Source of the DNA: Coniochaeta sp. PMI_546
Taxonomy: Eukaryota > Ascomycota > Sordariomycetes > Coniochaetales > Coniochaetaceae
Direction of reading: 5' to 3'
Length of the DNA: 64,000 bases
NCBI GenBank assembly: GCA_021432605.1
Contig: MU271143.1
Span: 3,171,277 to 3,235,276, forward strand
Of the stretch, positions 22,090 through 34,069 are shown piece after piece (positions within the stretch are counted from its first letter, which is position 1; each line of letters opens with the position of its first letter). Position numbers and translations under genes: made by a program. The notes under the pieces were generated by a model. The model made no database searches. It was not told where the DNA came from and was given only the letters and a program-made list of their open reading frames with translations.

Positions 22090-22596
22090 ATGGCCTCAAA
22101 ACTCTTCTTCGACCCCCTGGTAGCGCTCCGGGCCGCGCCCCTCGTCTCATCAACATGCACCCTCCTCTACGCCTATGACCAGCACTTCTTCTTGGGACTC
22201 TTGAACAGACCCGAGACACGCAGGCACAGCAAGGCTCTACTCCCGCCGTACTTCAGAACCTTCTTCCGACAGGGCGTGGTCTTCGTCGTGGCCATGCTGG
22301 CTGTCACGACGTGGGCGAGCGTGGCTAATCTCTATGTCAGGCGGCCGCGCCTGAGTGCGACGGGGTCGGTCTGGTGGTATATAGCCGGCGCGGTGCTCAG
22401 TTCTAGCCATTTGCTGTTCATCCCGGGGGTGGCGCCGAGCATCCAGCGGATCTCGGAGGCTGGCTCTGGCGGGGAAGAGGATGTGAACGGGGCCCTTGAT
22501 GAGTGGCTTCGCGTCAACAAGATCAGGATGTTGACGGTGGACCTGGCGGCTTGGATTGCTTGTGTTGTTGCTGCCGGGAAGAGCCTCAGTGCTTAA
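22090..22596 (+). CDS. DUF1772 / anthrone oxygenase-like small membrane protein
   Basis: A single exon of 168 aa. It has hydrophobic segments near residues 12-35, 58-80 (VVFVVAMLAVTTWASVANLY) and 93-115, and a final one (TVDLAAWIACVVAAGKSL). The RTFFRQGVVFV and LRVNKIRMLTVDLAAW patterns fit fungal DUF1772 proteins, a family that includes anthrone oxygenases of polyketide pathways and many proteins of unknown role. No biosynthetic genes flank it here, so a metabolic role should not be assumed. Confidence 0.72.
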   Translation: MASKLFFDPLVALRAAPLVSSTCTLLYAYDQHFFLGLLNRPETRRHSKALLPPYFRTFFRQGVVFVVAMLAVTTWASVANLYVRRPRLSATGSVWWYIAGAVLSSSHLLFIPGVAPSIQRISEAGSGGEEDVNGALDEWLRVNKIRMLTVDLAAWIACVVAAGKSLSA

Positions 22597-23822
22597 GGGT
22601 CATGGGCGTCGTGATGGAGACGACTAGACGCCTCGAAATGGGTGTTATGGTTCTCAGGGGTCATACGTCTGGTATTGTTCATATCCAGTTAAAAGTGGTC
22701 TACGGCATGACATATGCACATGATGCCGTATCGACTGCTGAATCTAAGTGCGGGTTCTTATGTTGTAGCGGTACGGTATAGTAGCTCGGTTTTATTTACC
22801 GAGAGCATCGCAGCGCAGAAGCGCTATTGACGTACCAGATCAGCAAGCTATAGTCGTCAGGATACATATCTCACGGGGACAAACTAGAACAAGGATGCCG
22901 GGGGGACAAGAGTTGGTACTAGCTGGAGTCACTGCTTATCGTCGTCGACCTCACCTGACGGCATGCATCTGTTCCATAGTTTCCAATGACGCTCCTTCAG
23001 CAAAGAAGTAAGAGGATGAGAAGGTTCAGGGTCCCTATCGCGCCGAACTACAGTCGGGACCGAAGGAGTGGCTATGTACGGAAAATGAGGCCGTGATGGA
23101 GAACCAACGCTGATACAACACGAAATACCTTTTCGATAAAGCTCTTGTTCCAGTTGCAATAACCATATCAACGTAAGAGCGAAATGCGAGGTTGGAACGC
23201 ATGGTTGTTGTCTCGAAACACCTATTCCAAGCCGCCATTGCTGCCTGGACTTGAATGGTGTGTTCAAGTTTAAACTAGCTGTGGTGTCAAAGCGGGCTGA
23301 TTTGATTGAGATCAAGGATGTAGAATCAATCTCGATATGAAGCATTGATATGCTTCAGGCCTGTACGACAGTGATTACCGTCTGACACGCATATGCCCCT
23401 GGGACCTGACGTCTGACTGGCGGCAGGGCTTAGCATCCCGCAATCTCACTGTGGCACAGCACGATACTCGCGGCAGGTTATTGCGTTAATATAGCGCGAC
23501 GAATGGACATGGGGCCCAGAAGTCTGCTGCGCCGCATGAACAGAACACCCGGGACAAGATAGGGATGCAACCGTGGCACATGGGAAATAGCCGCGTCTCT
23601 TTTCCACGATAACGGCGCATACGGTAGATGGATGGAAGCTGTGCTCGGTTCCGTCGATAGGGCTACGATTATGGGTCTCGGACCCGGTGTGACTTGACAT
23701 CTAGATGTGCGGTGCTGTTATAACATCACATTATCCATGACGACCCAGCGGGTTCATGTCTCCTCGTGGAGCTTGTGCCAGAACATGACCACACCCAGCA
23801 ATGTTTGTTGCTCTCTGCTGCC
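22597..23822. other. 1.2 kb intergenic region
   Basis: A 138-codon minus-strand frame (22929-23345) starts with ATG but has no recognisable domain or protein-like pattern and is not called. Nothing else is seen. Confidence 0.5.
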
Positions 23823-25996
23823 ATGAATACCTCGCCAGACTCCAATGGTGTCCATCTTGGGCTGTGGACTAACTGGTCTCGCGGACCAGTCTTCGGTGCA
23901 ACATTGACTCTTACTCAAAGCAATGCAAACCTCCTCATTGCCTTCGTTGCCTTCTTCGTCACGTACGTCGGCACGAGATTCTGGAGAGTCGCTTGCCTGG
24001 TCCTTCACTTTGTATACTCATCACGAGCACCCCGTGACGCTCTCTACCATCAACGGCAAGCTATACTCCGGAATGCTTCTAGCGCTGAAGATGGTTTGTA
24101 TACCATATTGTGCTTGGGAAGGGCATGGCGCAAGATTGCAAGACAAACTTGGCACCGTATCCTTCCTCTCGCAATCTTCACCGTTCTGTGTGTTGCTGGC
24201 TGGACACTGGCCGCTGGCTTCTCCTCCAAGATATCCACCGCCGTTGGCAACGAAGTCCTGCTTATTGGCTCTAACTGTGGCGCTCTTGATTCGGATTTGG
24301 ACGTGACTCTCTCGGACAAGGAGCTGTTCTACAACCCCTACACGGCCAAACAACTCCAGAGTGCAGGGATTTACGCACAACAGTGCTACGACAAGGATGC
24401 TGGCGATTCACAGTATTGCACCACTTACGTTCAGAAGAGCCTCAACTATACCGTTAGCACGAATGCCAGTTGCCCCTTTGACAAGACGATCTGCCTGAGC
24501 GACGACACGAATATCATCGTGGACACTGGGTACCTGGACAGCCACGAGCACTTCGGCCTCAACGCTCCCGAGAGCGAGCGGTTCCAGTACCGACGAGTGC
24601 TCCATTGTGCGCCGCTAACCACGGTGAACTATACTGCCCAGCGCAATATATCAAGTGATCGTTCAAGCACGCGTTATATGTACGGGCACGGAAGTGTTGC
24701 AAACTGGACGTACGAGTACACGAATGACAGCATATTTGAACTCATGGCCATCAATGGTAGCGGCCCGATCTATGATTATCAGCTTGTGTATGTGTTCTTA
24801 CCACTAATTATATCCTTTGGTCCATCGTTCAAGTGAGATACTTACTGCCGATTCTTTAGAGCGAAGGAAGCATACTTTGCCAATGGGTCGTTTTACGCCG
24901 GTTCCTTCATGCCCATAAAGGTATTGCAGCGTGCTGACGCAGACGTGGACCTGATTTTCCTTTCTGCCAACAAACTCGCATACACGGCGCCAATCAATGA
25001 TTCCTGGTTCAAAGCCACGACACCATTCCCGAGGACCGTTGGAAGGCCGGGCGCAGGAAATGACAGAATAAAGGTCTATAGCCAAGACCAACCAGCTTCG
25101 CCGATGGGGTGCGCCACGCAAGCGCAATTCTGTCTCGGGTTTCCGGAGGGCAGACGGTGTACGCCACTCGTCGGCGTGGTGGACACTCTGGCCGCAGCGA
25201 CGGAGCTCTTCGCATCCCACTCTGAGGACATGCTAAGTCGATACAAGTGGGCGTTTGCTGCGGCCTTCAAGTGGAACCCCTCCGTTGGCGGCGTCGTGAA
25301 CGGCATGGGGTCCGGATCTCTGCTGGCCAAGCTCCAACTCACTGCGGGTTCTGCTGGTCAAGTTCCCGATAATCAATGGCAAACCGAGGTCAAGCATTGG
25401 CACGACATCACCATGACCGGTCTGCAGGCCGCGTTTGTAAACACCGCCAAGGGTCCTGCCGACCAGACCTTGCAACCCTGGGTGCAACGGCCGAACAACA
25501 CGGTGGAAAACTTGCTCTGCAATAGTCAGGTCAGTATCTCGTCTCCCCGCTTCGGTACACAGACTCACATCATTACGCCCAACAGAAGATCAACAGCACA
25601 CAATTCGCCTCCTTCAGCGTCTTTGGTCTCCTCCTCACCTTCGTGTTGGGAGGGTTGATAATGCTGACGTCGTACACACTCGAACCTCTGATAGCATGCA
25701 TCTGGGGGCGGGGAAAAGCAAAACACTACCCGCAGATGGAGTGGTGCGTCAACGAGACACTGCAGCTCCAGCGCCTCGCCCACGAGATGCGTGGAAGGGG
25801 GACGTGGGCTAGGACGACGGAGTTCATCCCCGTCACCAAGCCGAGCGAGGAGCTGGCCCCGCTGGATCTGAGCAATCCTGCTCATCCGGTGCTGCTGGAG
25901 GAGAAGCACTTGGTTCAGAGTCGAACTTTCGAGAGCGAGTGGTCAAGTAGTCCCCCGCCGTCGAGTGCGGATCATACGGAGAAGGAGAAAATGTGA
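23823..25996 (+). CDS. fungal plasma-membrane protein with large glycosylated loop, function unknown
   Basis: Exons 23823-24787, 24860-25529 and 25586-25996 (introns 72 and 56 bp) give 681 aa. The start is the first in-frame ATG; the frame is open earlier but lacks an ATG. Two TM segments lie near the N-terminus (ANLLIAFVAFFVTYVGTRFW and ILPLAIFTVLCVAGWTLAAG), and one near residue 560 (VFGLLLTFVLGGLIMLTSYT). Between them is a roughly 400-residue loop with many NxS/T sequons and paired Cys (SNCGALDSD, QQCYDKDAGDSQYC), expected outside the cell. The C-terminal cytoplasmic tail is Ser/Pro-rich. This architecture is shared by a widespread but uncharacterised fungal family; no activity can be assigned. 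Confidence 0.82.
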
Positions 25997-26824
25997 AAAC
26001 TCTGGTCGTTGTGGATCTTGTGATGACGTTTTTATGAAGCGAATGAAAAGGTACACTGAGGATCCGAAAGCCTTCTTCAGTTGGTCAAACCAAATACGAG
26101 CCTGGCTCATATTTTGACACAAGGAGCACGAGAATAAGGGGTGGATTCTAGCATGGTTCCTCTCAGAAACTTCTCAATGGCGTTTGCAATCGTCAGAATC
26201 TCTAGAGTGAATTTCAAGTTCAGCAATATATTCGAGGCCTTCACTCGCCACTTCGATTGTCCATATAGGATGTGATTACTCTCCACACGGCACAGTGGTC
26301 TCATAATTTACAGACTTGAGCTGCAAAGGCAACACTCGATCACCGCATGTGTAATTAATTCACTAATTACGTGTAGCACATCCTGAGGTTACTGTTGTTT
26401 GCGATTTCGGCCCACCTATGCCCTAAGAAAGATTTCGTCTTTTGAACCTTTGTCTTGGAACGCGTGTTTTTTTTTTTGCTCCGGAACAGGTCGAGGTAGC
26501 TACGGGAGAAATTCTCGAACGCCTTTACATGCCTATAAATATATAAATATATATTGTCCGACAGAGTGTTAGAGCTAGGCTTTGGGAGCCCCCTTTCTTG
26601 TGAGTTCTCCTATCTATAGACTCAATGGTCCGAGTAATTCGCAGTGCCCGGAACTTCACCTTAATAAAACTTAATAAACTCTTCGGTCTGCTATGCCTCC
26701 ACCAACCCGTTGTGCCAAGGTCAGTTCCATACTCTGCTCACTGCAATCCACGCTCGTGTCTGTTCCGCGCAATTGCAGAAAACAGGTGTCGCCTACGTGG
26801 CCCCATGCTCCCACCCATCGCGAT
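25997..26824. other. intergenic between convergent genes, AT-rich stretch
   Basis: Contains a poly-T run (26466-26478) and an AT-rich tract of TATAAATATATA units (26532-26552). No gene is supported. Confidence 0.55.
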
Positions 26825-29800
26825 CTACCCCTCCAAATCACGGACAGCCTGTTTTCTGCGAAAGGCCGGCGGTCGGGACAGCCCAAAGCGCAAACCAAGC
26901 CCGTCGGCCAAGCCGCCGCGGAGACCAACGCCCGCATCCCCGTCGCTGGCCTCCCCGGGTCGCTGGCTCTGTAGCGAACTCCTGGCCGATAAGTAGCTAG
27001 CACGGGCCGATGCTGCTCTTGATCCGGGTGCTGCTTCCGTTTCGTACAGAGGGTGAATCTGCTGATTGGATCCCGAACCCTTCTTGTTTTTGGTCCGCAC
27101 CCGCCATAGCAAGTAGGCGAGGCCGCCGACCATGAAGATGAGGCTGACAAGTTCACCGGCGACTACAATTTCACACGGTATGCTCGTTAACTACTGACTG
27201 TTCTGAATTCTGATCCGTCGAAATGAAAACACTCAAGGATGGGGAAAATGTATGAGGATAGATATACTGACAAAGGTGGCGGGTGATCCACGAGGAGCTG
27301 TACCGCGGCTCCCCGGCGTCGTTTCGAGGAAAGTCATCGATGGACAGCGAAAAGAGACTAGTCATGAACGAGAGAGGCGTCTGTATTTTTTCTCCACGCG
27401 TTAGGGTCTCCTCTTTCGCCGTAAAAATGCAGTGCGAGAAAGAAGGGGCAATGGACCGCACGTCCAAGGACACCAGAAGAGAAAGGCCGAGCAAGGGTCA
27501 TTCCGAAAGGATGACTTACGAAAACGATGGTGACGATGGTAAAAAAGGCGACGTATATGCTAAGTTCGCGGGACTTCTGCGCCTCGAGAGTGGACTTCTG
27601 CGCTTCGGAAGTGGAGTTTTGCGCCTCGATTATGGCTATTTCGCCCAGCTTCATCTCGACAAGGCGGTCAAGCTGCAAATACGTTTGTCAGCCAAAGTCC
27701 TTAAGCCAGGTATAGATCCAGCTGCGTACACTTTCTAGGACTCTTCGAGATTTGTCCTCAAGGCTCCTTGTTTTGTCAATGAAGTTTGAGACACGGCATC
27801 TCTCCAGGAAATCGTCCGCCAGATCCTCGTCGTATCTGCTGTACCCGTTTACCACATCTGTCTGCGTTGCGAATAACTGTCGGAGAGTGAAAAGTTCGTC
27901 CAAGACATCCTTGGTCTCATAGATGAGCTCGATTTCCTGTGTTATCGAGAGGGCATCTATATTGATCTGCTGGTTGCTTGGTGACGCCCTCGTGCCTGAG
28001 GATCTGGTATTCTTCTCGAAGAAATACTGGAAGCTTTTAAAGCATACGACTTCTTCATTTACCTGTGTCGCTTAGCTAGGCTGCCTCTACCGCATTATGG
28101 GAGGCTAAAGTGGTGGCTGTCTCAGGCTCTACTTACCAGCTTCGCGATCCAGCTCTCGAATATGTCCAAAACGTGGTATCCAACACCCGCGTATTCGAAT
28201 TCGTCAGGAAACCTAAGCGACTGGAGTAAAATCTGCCTGATGAGAGAGTCGGGATTGCGCCAAATAGACTGTTTCGTCAAAGATCGACGGATGGTGTCCA
28301 GGAGGGTGAACTCGAGCCCGTCGTGCCACCTAGTCAGCCCGGCAGTGATGATCGTCCCTGCGCATACTTTAGAATTCGAGCGTTAAGATCAGGTGTCATA
28401 TACGAACTGTCATCCAGCTTCCAAAGCCAAAGCTGGTTCACCATGAGCAACTTCTTCGAACGCATATTCTTGCTCTCAGTGTTTCCGCTGCCTGGGACTC
28501 CAGGAAGTTAGTCTCTTTCTCAATATAATCTGGACCAATGACCAATAAAGCATGGGTTACCCTTTGAACCTGTATCAACCTCTATGGCCTCCTGAGTCAG
28601 CACATACCCTAAGTCTTGGGTCCGCTCGGATACGTGTGATAATACGGTACAACATACTTGCGGTGGTTTCACCATTCCCAGGACGGTCTGTTTTATTGAT
28701 ACTGTTGAACCACTTGTATACCACCTGGTCCCGGTCCCGCTCGGTATCGCTTGTGCCGTAAAACGATTCGTCCAAAGTCTGAGACCGCTGGAGGCCGGCA
28801 GATCCATCAAAGTCTTTATATTCACGCTCCAGATCGACCATATTTGCGAAGGCTTCATACCCTGCTGGCTGTGCTGCTAGTTCTCCACGTCGCAAATATT
28901 CCTCCGTCTCGAAATCGAGATAGGGTACCTTGCAGAGTCAGTAAGTCCTGGCAAACATTTCGCCGTCTTGTGTCGTCTTACTTACCACGAGTGAGACCCT
29001 AGTTTGATCGCCCGATGATCCGGGGCTCGTGTGATATTGGACCTGTTGAGGCAGTTAACTTCCTCTTCCAGAGAGATCACTTCAAGATTCTGAACCACGA
29101 CGCAGTATACTCACATGTGGGCTACGGCGCTGTGCCTGACCATCGCCGCTCCTTTCTCGCCTCGCAGACACGGTCTCTTCTACGAAATTCCTCATGTACC
29201 ACCGGTCTTCCAGTCTTTCCTTGCTATATCCATGTCCGATATTCGCGACCAATTCCTGTCGCGTTTCATGTTAGAGGGTAAGGACCTATGTATGATACAA
29301 GGAGGCCGCAATACCTTGACCCAAGTCATCTGTGGCAGACCATTAGTGAAAATACTGCGGTCGGAATGAATAACGGACTTACGTTATTTGTAGGGATGTG
29401 AATCCACTTCCATATATCATTACGTCTGGTAGAACGTTGATTGGATTTCAGATAGTCATAAAACGTTCTCTCGAGACTCTCCAACTCTGTTCGCTCTGGC
29501 GGCCTTGGCTTGCCGGATTTGGTATCGCTGCTGGGTTTCGGGGCTTTGTACAAAAACCTGTCAACGGATCTGAAATGAGTCTCAGCCTGAGTGATAGCCG
29601 ACGCGCGGTTGCAAAAGAATGTGATGGCGACATCGAATTTCCCGCACACGGCCGGTGTCTTGTCTCTTGGTTCCCATGGCTGTTGCAGTTCGTTCTTTAG
29701 AGTATGAGCGCGCTTGAAGACCCATTTCGCATCGTAGCGGTCAGACTTGGCGACGTCATGAGGTGTGTGTCCCTTCTTGTTCCTCGCCTCTAGATCTGCA

Positions 29801-30785
29801 CCCCAGCCGATCAAGAGCTCCATCAGGCCTACTTCGGCCACCATCGCCGCCAGATGCAGGGCCGTGTCGCCTGTATCGGAGATAATTAGCTCGGTGTTGG
29901 GACATATCCATCGTCTCGGCTCTGGACGAATTCCCCCCTGGGAGAGGTAGGAAAAGATCGAACGAATGCAACGATGGGAGACTTGCCGTCGTTGTTTGGG
30001 ATGGATATATCTGCGCCATGAACAAGCAGCAGTCTCGCCACGACAATGTCCTGCGGCGCTACACATCGAGTGGTCAAGGCAAGGGGGGTGTCGCCGGTCT
30101 CTTTGCCCTGGCAATTCACACTCGCCCCATGACGCAGCAGGAGTCTTGCAGACTCAGCATATCCCCAACTTACCGCTATGTGGAGGGGCGTCCACCCTTC
30201 GTTGCTCTGCTTGTCGACAAAAGTAGGAGCATCACGACGCTTCACGAACTTCTCAACCAGGGCTGTCCCTTCTTTTCTGGCGACAGCCTGATGCAGAGAG
30301 GTCGTGCCCTTCTCCCAGAAACCGTCTTGTAGCTCGATGTTGTCTTCATCAAGAAGGCGACTAGCGATATCGAAGTGCGACGTGACAATGGCAGCGAAAA
30401 TGGCGGAAACTTTCTCAGTCTCCGTTTGTTTGGCTTCGTCGACATCGCTGTTGCTGTCACGGTTCTCTTCGTCTGTGTCTCGTCCCAGCTGATTATCGTA
30501 CTTTGCCTCAGGCAGGTAATACCTCGTGTTCACATCTGCGCCACGCTTCAGCAACAGGTTGACCTTGCGGAGGTCACCGTCACGACAGGCCTTCCAGAAT
30601 TTAACGTCTCTTTTCCTTGATTTGTCCAGCGTCGATGTATCGCCCGTAGGGTTACCGCTTTCCCTGTCGGACCCTGTAGTACTATCTGTCTCGTGGGTGC
30701 TTGCGGTCTTATCTGTCTTTCGTCTATATTTCCCCAGTTTCCTCTGCCGACGACGACGACTACCTGGCAACCTTGGGCGGTTCAT
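26825..30785 (-). CDS. ankyrin-repeat protein with C-terminal CorA-like transmembrane domain
   Basis: I can join twelve exons in frame: 30785-29964, 29889-29383, 29329-29315, 29255-29115, 29042-28986, 28928-28658, 28491-28408, 28357-28137, 28062-27730, 27672-27520, 27380-27272 and 27162-26825, about 1016 aa. The first intron's exact ends (near 29963 and 29890) are the least certain. A basic N-terminus leads into ankyrin repeats (KACRDGDLRKVNLLLKRGAD, GWTPLHIAVSWGYAESARLL, GDTALHLAAMVAEVGLMELL). The CorA-like part includes VPYLDFETEEYL, MVNQLWLWKLDDRTIIT, a helical region, and two TM helices (YVAFFTIVTIVFTPLSFMTS and ELVSLIFMVGGLAYLLW, from about residue 855). The Gly-Met-Asn signature of true CorA channels is absent after the first helix. 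Ion transport is therefore unproven; a scaffold or membrane-anchored sensor is equally possible. Confidence 0.88.
27571..27633 (-). repeat. 21 bp in-frame tandem repeat (three copies) inside the CorA-like exon
   Basis: Three diverged 21 bp units encode repeated heptads EAQNSTS, EAQKSTL and EAQKSRE just before the first CorA-like TM helix. The 7-residue period fits an extended coiled coil. Copy-number variation would keep the frame. Confidence 0.8.
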
Positions 30786-31460
30786 TCTCGTCGCCAGTTA
30801 TAGACTACTCAGTCCCGAGGCTTTCCAAGAACTGCAGAAATGTGACCGAAGATTAAAAGCAGCAGAGATTGATCGAAGGCAGGATAGGCAAGATAGCAAG
30901 ACAATGAGAGAAAAGTGCACGCGAGGTCACATACTGTAAAGGAACTACACCAATCCCACGGGTCACTTAACCGCCGTGTCGGTCAATCTGCTGGGGGGTG
31001 ACCTCAGCCGCACCATCGTGCGCGCGGGCTGCTGACATTATCTGCAGCAGCACTGCATAATTCAGCCAATGATCCAATGACGCGTCGCCGTCAAAACAAC
31101 GAGCTCTGCCTTCGCATGTAACTCCGTCTAGGGTTGGGTGCTACCGAACCGCTGCCTTGAATGGTCGCTTCTAACGTGCGTGAGTCGAGGCCTGACTGAT
31201 GATGCCATTAAGCAGGCATTTCCCGTGGCTGGTAATTAGTTAGAAACAATCGAGTCAATTTTCCTTCTCTTGACAGAGGACTTTGCTTCTTCTTTGCGTT
31301 CAAGGGCGGAAGGGGGGGAAAAAAAGGTTTGATCCGCGTGTTCACATTTAAACGAACAAAGTTGCGACATCCATACACAAATGTCGGAAAAGAGCTAGGA
31401 GAGAAGTCATAATATGCTGAAGTACTGTCCAAATCTATCAGGGGTATCGTACACTGCCCA
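30786..31460. other. intergenic
   Basis: Upstream of the ankyrin-CorA gene and downstream of the next minus-strand gene. No supported feature. Confidence 0.6.
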
Positions 31461-32519
31461 TTACAACCAAACTCCAAGCACTACAGCACTCATTGTCGTG
31501 ATCACCCACATTGCGAGCGGAACGCTCATCGTCGCTCCCCAGCTCCGGTTCGTATAGGTCCCGTTTCTCACCGAATAGGTCTCGGCCCTGGTTGACCTGT
31601 TCACAAAGACCGGAAACCGCTGGTCGTCCGCCTCGAAGTGGAAGTCATTCAACGCCGCCTTCTCAGTCTCGTAATCACTGAATGCATTGGTCCAGTAGTC
31701 ATAGTCAACCACACTGGGCAGGTTGCGATCGCCGCCAAAGACGAGGTACGCTTCCTCAAAGAACCCTGTGGGAGTCCCGTCTGAGCTCCGGAAGTGCTCC
31801 TGCCGCGTCCAGAACTCCACCGACACCGTCGAGTCGGAGAAGCGGATAGTGTAGTTCACCCTCCCCGGCCCCTCCATAGTCCATTGGAACGTCGTGTCAA
31901 CCCAACACCCGTCCTCTTGACTGTCTTGGAAGAAACCGCAGTACTTGGTCAGCTTGGATCTGTCAAAGTTGTTGCAGCTGAGGTAGAAGCCTTCGCCTCG
32001 CGTCTTGTTGTTCTTATTGTCGATCATGGACTGTTCAGTGCCGTTGATTGTCCACACCGGCAAGAACTGCGTCGAACGCTGCGGGTCCTCGGCCAGAATA
32101 GCAGGTGTGCCGCCATTTGTGAAGGGGCCTTTAACGGTGCCGTTGGTAACCAGCAGATCCCGCAAGCTGACACCGTCTATGGGGCGGTCGAGCTCGCCGC
32201 CCCTAGGCTGGAAGGAAAGCTCGATGTCGATCGTGATACCGTCGCTGGCTTGGCTAAAGAGATTCGATGAGGCGGGGCATATAGTGGGCGTTGCGCCGCG
32301 GTCAGTCGGGAAAGACCAGTCGAGCGGACAGGTGATTGTGCCATTGTAGTTCTTGTTCACCGCGCCCCGAGGAAGGTCGAGGTCGGCTCTGATGGCGCCG
32401 AAGTATTTTATGCAGTATTGGTACTGGTTGAGGACTATTTCGGCTGCGGTTGTCTGGAAGACACCAAGAAGTAAAGCAGAGGCCAAGACAAAGGACCAGA
32501 AGCGATGTTCACCGGCCAT
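31461..32519 (-). CDS. secreted, probably GPI-anchored glycoprotein of unknown function
   Basis: A single exon of 352 aa from the ATG at 32519. An N-terminal signal peptide (FWSFVLASALLLGVFQTTAA, cleaved before EIVLNQ) and a C-terminal hydrophobic segment (SVPLAMWVITTMSAVVLGVW) preceded by a small-residue region indicate GPI anchoring or a C-terminal TM. The ectodomain has at least seven NxS/T sequons and several Cys (KYCGFFQDSQEDGCW). The acidic character and Trp/Tyr-rich beta-strand pattern suggest a surface-exposed beta-rich domain. I do not recognise the family. Confidence 0.72.
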   Translation of the reverse strand: MAGEHRFWSFVLASALLLGVFQTTAAEIVLNQYQYCIKYFGAIRADLDLPRGAVNKNYNGTITCPLDWSFPTDRGATPTICPASSNLFSQASDGITIDIELSFQPRGGELDRPIDGVSLRDLLVTNGTVKGPFTNGGTPAILAEDPQRSTQFLPVWTINGTEQSMIDNKNNKTRGEGFYLSCNNFDRSKLTKYCGFFQDSQEDGCWVDTTFQWTMEGPGRVNYTIRFSDSTVSVEFWTRQEHFRSSDGTPTGFFEEAYLVFGGDRNLPSVVDYDYWTNAFSDYETEKAALNDFHFEADDQRFPVFVNRSTRAETYSVRNGTYTNRSWGATMSVPLAMWVITTMSAVVLGVWL

Positions 32520-33620
32520 TTTCGCCCACAATCTTCACCACCTCCATCCGCGTCAAACCGTCGAGGGATCGAAGGCGTGGTCTCATATTTTATCCCAGTA
32601 TTTGGGGTACTGTACCCCCAGAGAGCCGTTGCCAAGACTCCTTGATTTCCTGAAATAACAACATTGGACGCCCAATGACGATGTCTTACGGGTTGTTTGG
32701 TCACTGCGCTGAGAGCTGAGAGTCAGGACGGCGCAATACCCCGCCGTCTTGGCAGCAATTTGACGTCGACAATTCTTTCGCGTGAGTCGCAGACAACATC
32801 TTGTGCTTGTTGCTCGCAAGCGTTGAGAACTTAGCAGGAGAAGAAGGGACGTCTCACCGTGATTTCAGTCTCGGGATTGCGATCGCAAAACATCTTCCAT
32901 CGGGAATTGGCCGAGGTTGATCCCCTGCCCTGAGCATGGCGAGCTTATCTGACTGTGAAGGGCTTTCGACGTGGTTCGAAGGATCGTGCACACGGATTAA
33001 GGCGTTAAATTTTTTCAGGGCTCCAACAAGGGGAGAAATCCTACTGAGCAAATTTCCCAAAGCAAAACTTTTCGGTTGCGGTCTAGAATCCTTCGCTTCC
33101 AGGCTTCCGAAATTGGAGAGAGTATAGCAGAAGGATTGTGATGAGAACCCAATTCTCGGGCCGCGCCGTTACATCGACCGATTTGACATGAAATGACGGT
33201 GTCTCAGTGGCGGTGGCCGGTCGGTCTCAGCGGGCAAGCACTCTGTATCGCCTATCCTTCCGCACGTGTTGGAGGCATCACACTTATATAACGCCAAACA
33301 GGAGCATGCGAAATTGAAAATTGCTGGGATTCCTTCCAGGCAGAGGCGAGTTTACACTAGATGGGCATACAGGTTCGATACTCCTAGCGGACATACCTCC
33401 CCGTTGCTAAGGATCGCGTCGGCGGAGCCGCAGTGTAGTAATGGCCCGAATATTTCAACATGGCGTATTCCAGCGGTTCTGTGAGATCCTACGTGCTTTT
33501 TTATCTGATGATCCCGAGTCAACATGCACAGCCCTGCTGCTACTGCTGATGGAGGGTCAGTATTCCCCGACATGAGGATCACGGCAACTCCTTGTCACCT
33601 CGAAGGTGGACTGCTACGGT

Positions 33621-33667
33621 GAAAAGCCCCCTATAGATGCATATTCAACCCATTTAGGGGGTTTTTC
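33621..33667. repeat. inverted repeat (13 bp stem, about 21 nt loop)
   Basis: GAAAAGCCCCCTA (33621-33633) pairs with TAGGGGGTTTTTC (33655-33667) with one G-T wobble. The role is unknown; it is about 0.4 kb upstream of the thaumatin-like gene. Confidence 0.55.
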
Positions 33668-33885
33668 CCCCCAGAAGAGGTACTCGGCCTTGCCGTGACC
33701 CTTTTGGGACGCGTATACGCTGCCAACTTCCCACTTATCTGATACTCTCATCACCTTGAGTGTCAACCCCGGCTGGACATGGGATTATTGAAAGGAAAAC
33801 GAAGGATTCTCACGATGTCTTCATGATGCCGCAAGGGGCAGCTACATCCTTATGAGAGCCAGGGAATGGGGTGCCGTCAGATGCA

Positions 33886-33892
33886 TATAAAA
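33886..33892 (+). promoter_or_regulatory. TATA box of the thaumatin-like gene
   Basis: TATAAAA about 180 bp upstream of the ATG at 34070. The sequence between them is CT/CA-rich, as in fungal 5' UTRs. Confidence 0.5.
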
Positions 33893-34069
33893 CCATCTCT
33901 TCGACATGGAATCTACACGAAGCCAGTCCAAGTCTAAACCGTAGTTCATCACCAGTCAACCGTTTCTTGGTCCCTCAGGAGTCACTCCTTACGCTCCGTA
34001 GGCCCTTACACTCCTTTGTTCTTCAACCCGACCCTTCTTGAGACTTCACGAGCCCTCAATATTGCAAAC

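Larger units (their letters stand above)
32520..34069. other. 1.5 kb divergent intergenic region
   Basis: Upstream region of the GPI-type protein (minus) and of the thaumatin-like gene (plus). It holds a GC/AT hairpin at 33621-33667 and a TATA box at 33886. The frames present are short and unconvincing. Confidence 0.5.

Noticed and set aside
22929-23345. 138-codon minus-strand frame with ATG
   Set aside because: No domain, no signal peptide and no protein-like pattern; transcript evidence would be needed.
26532-26552. AT-rich tract considered as an RIP-degraded transposon or origin
   Set aside because: Only about 20 bp and isolated; the surroundings are not AT-rich and show no transposon remnants.
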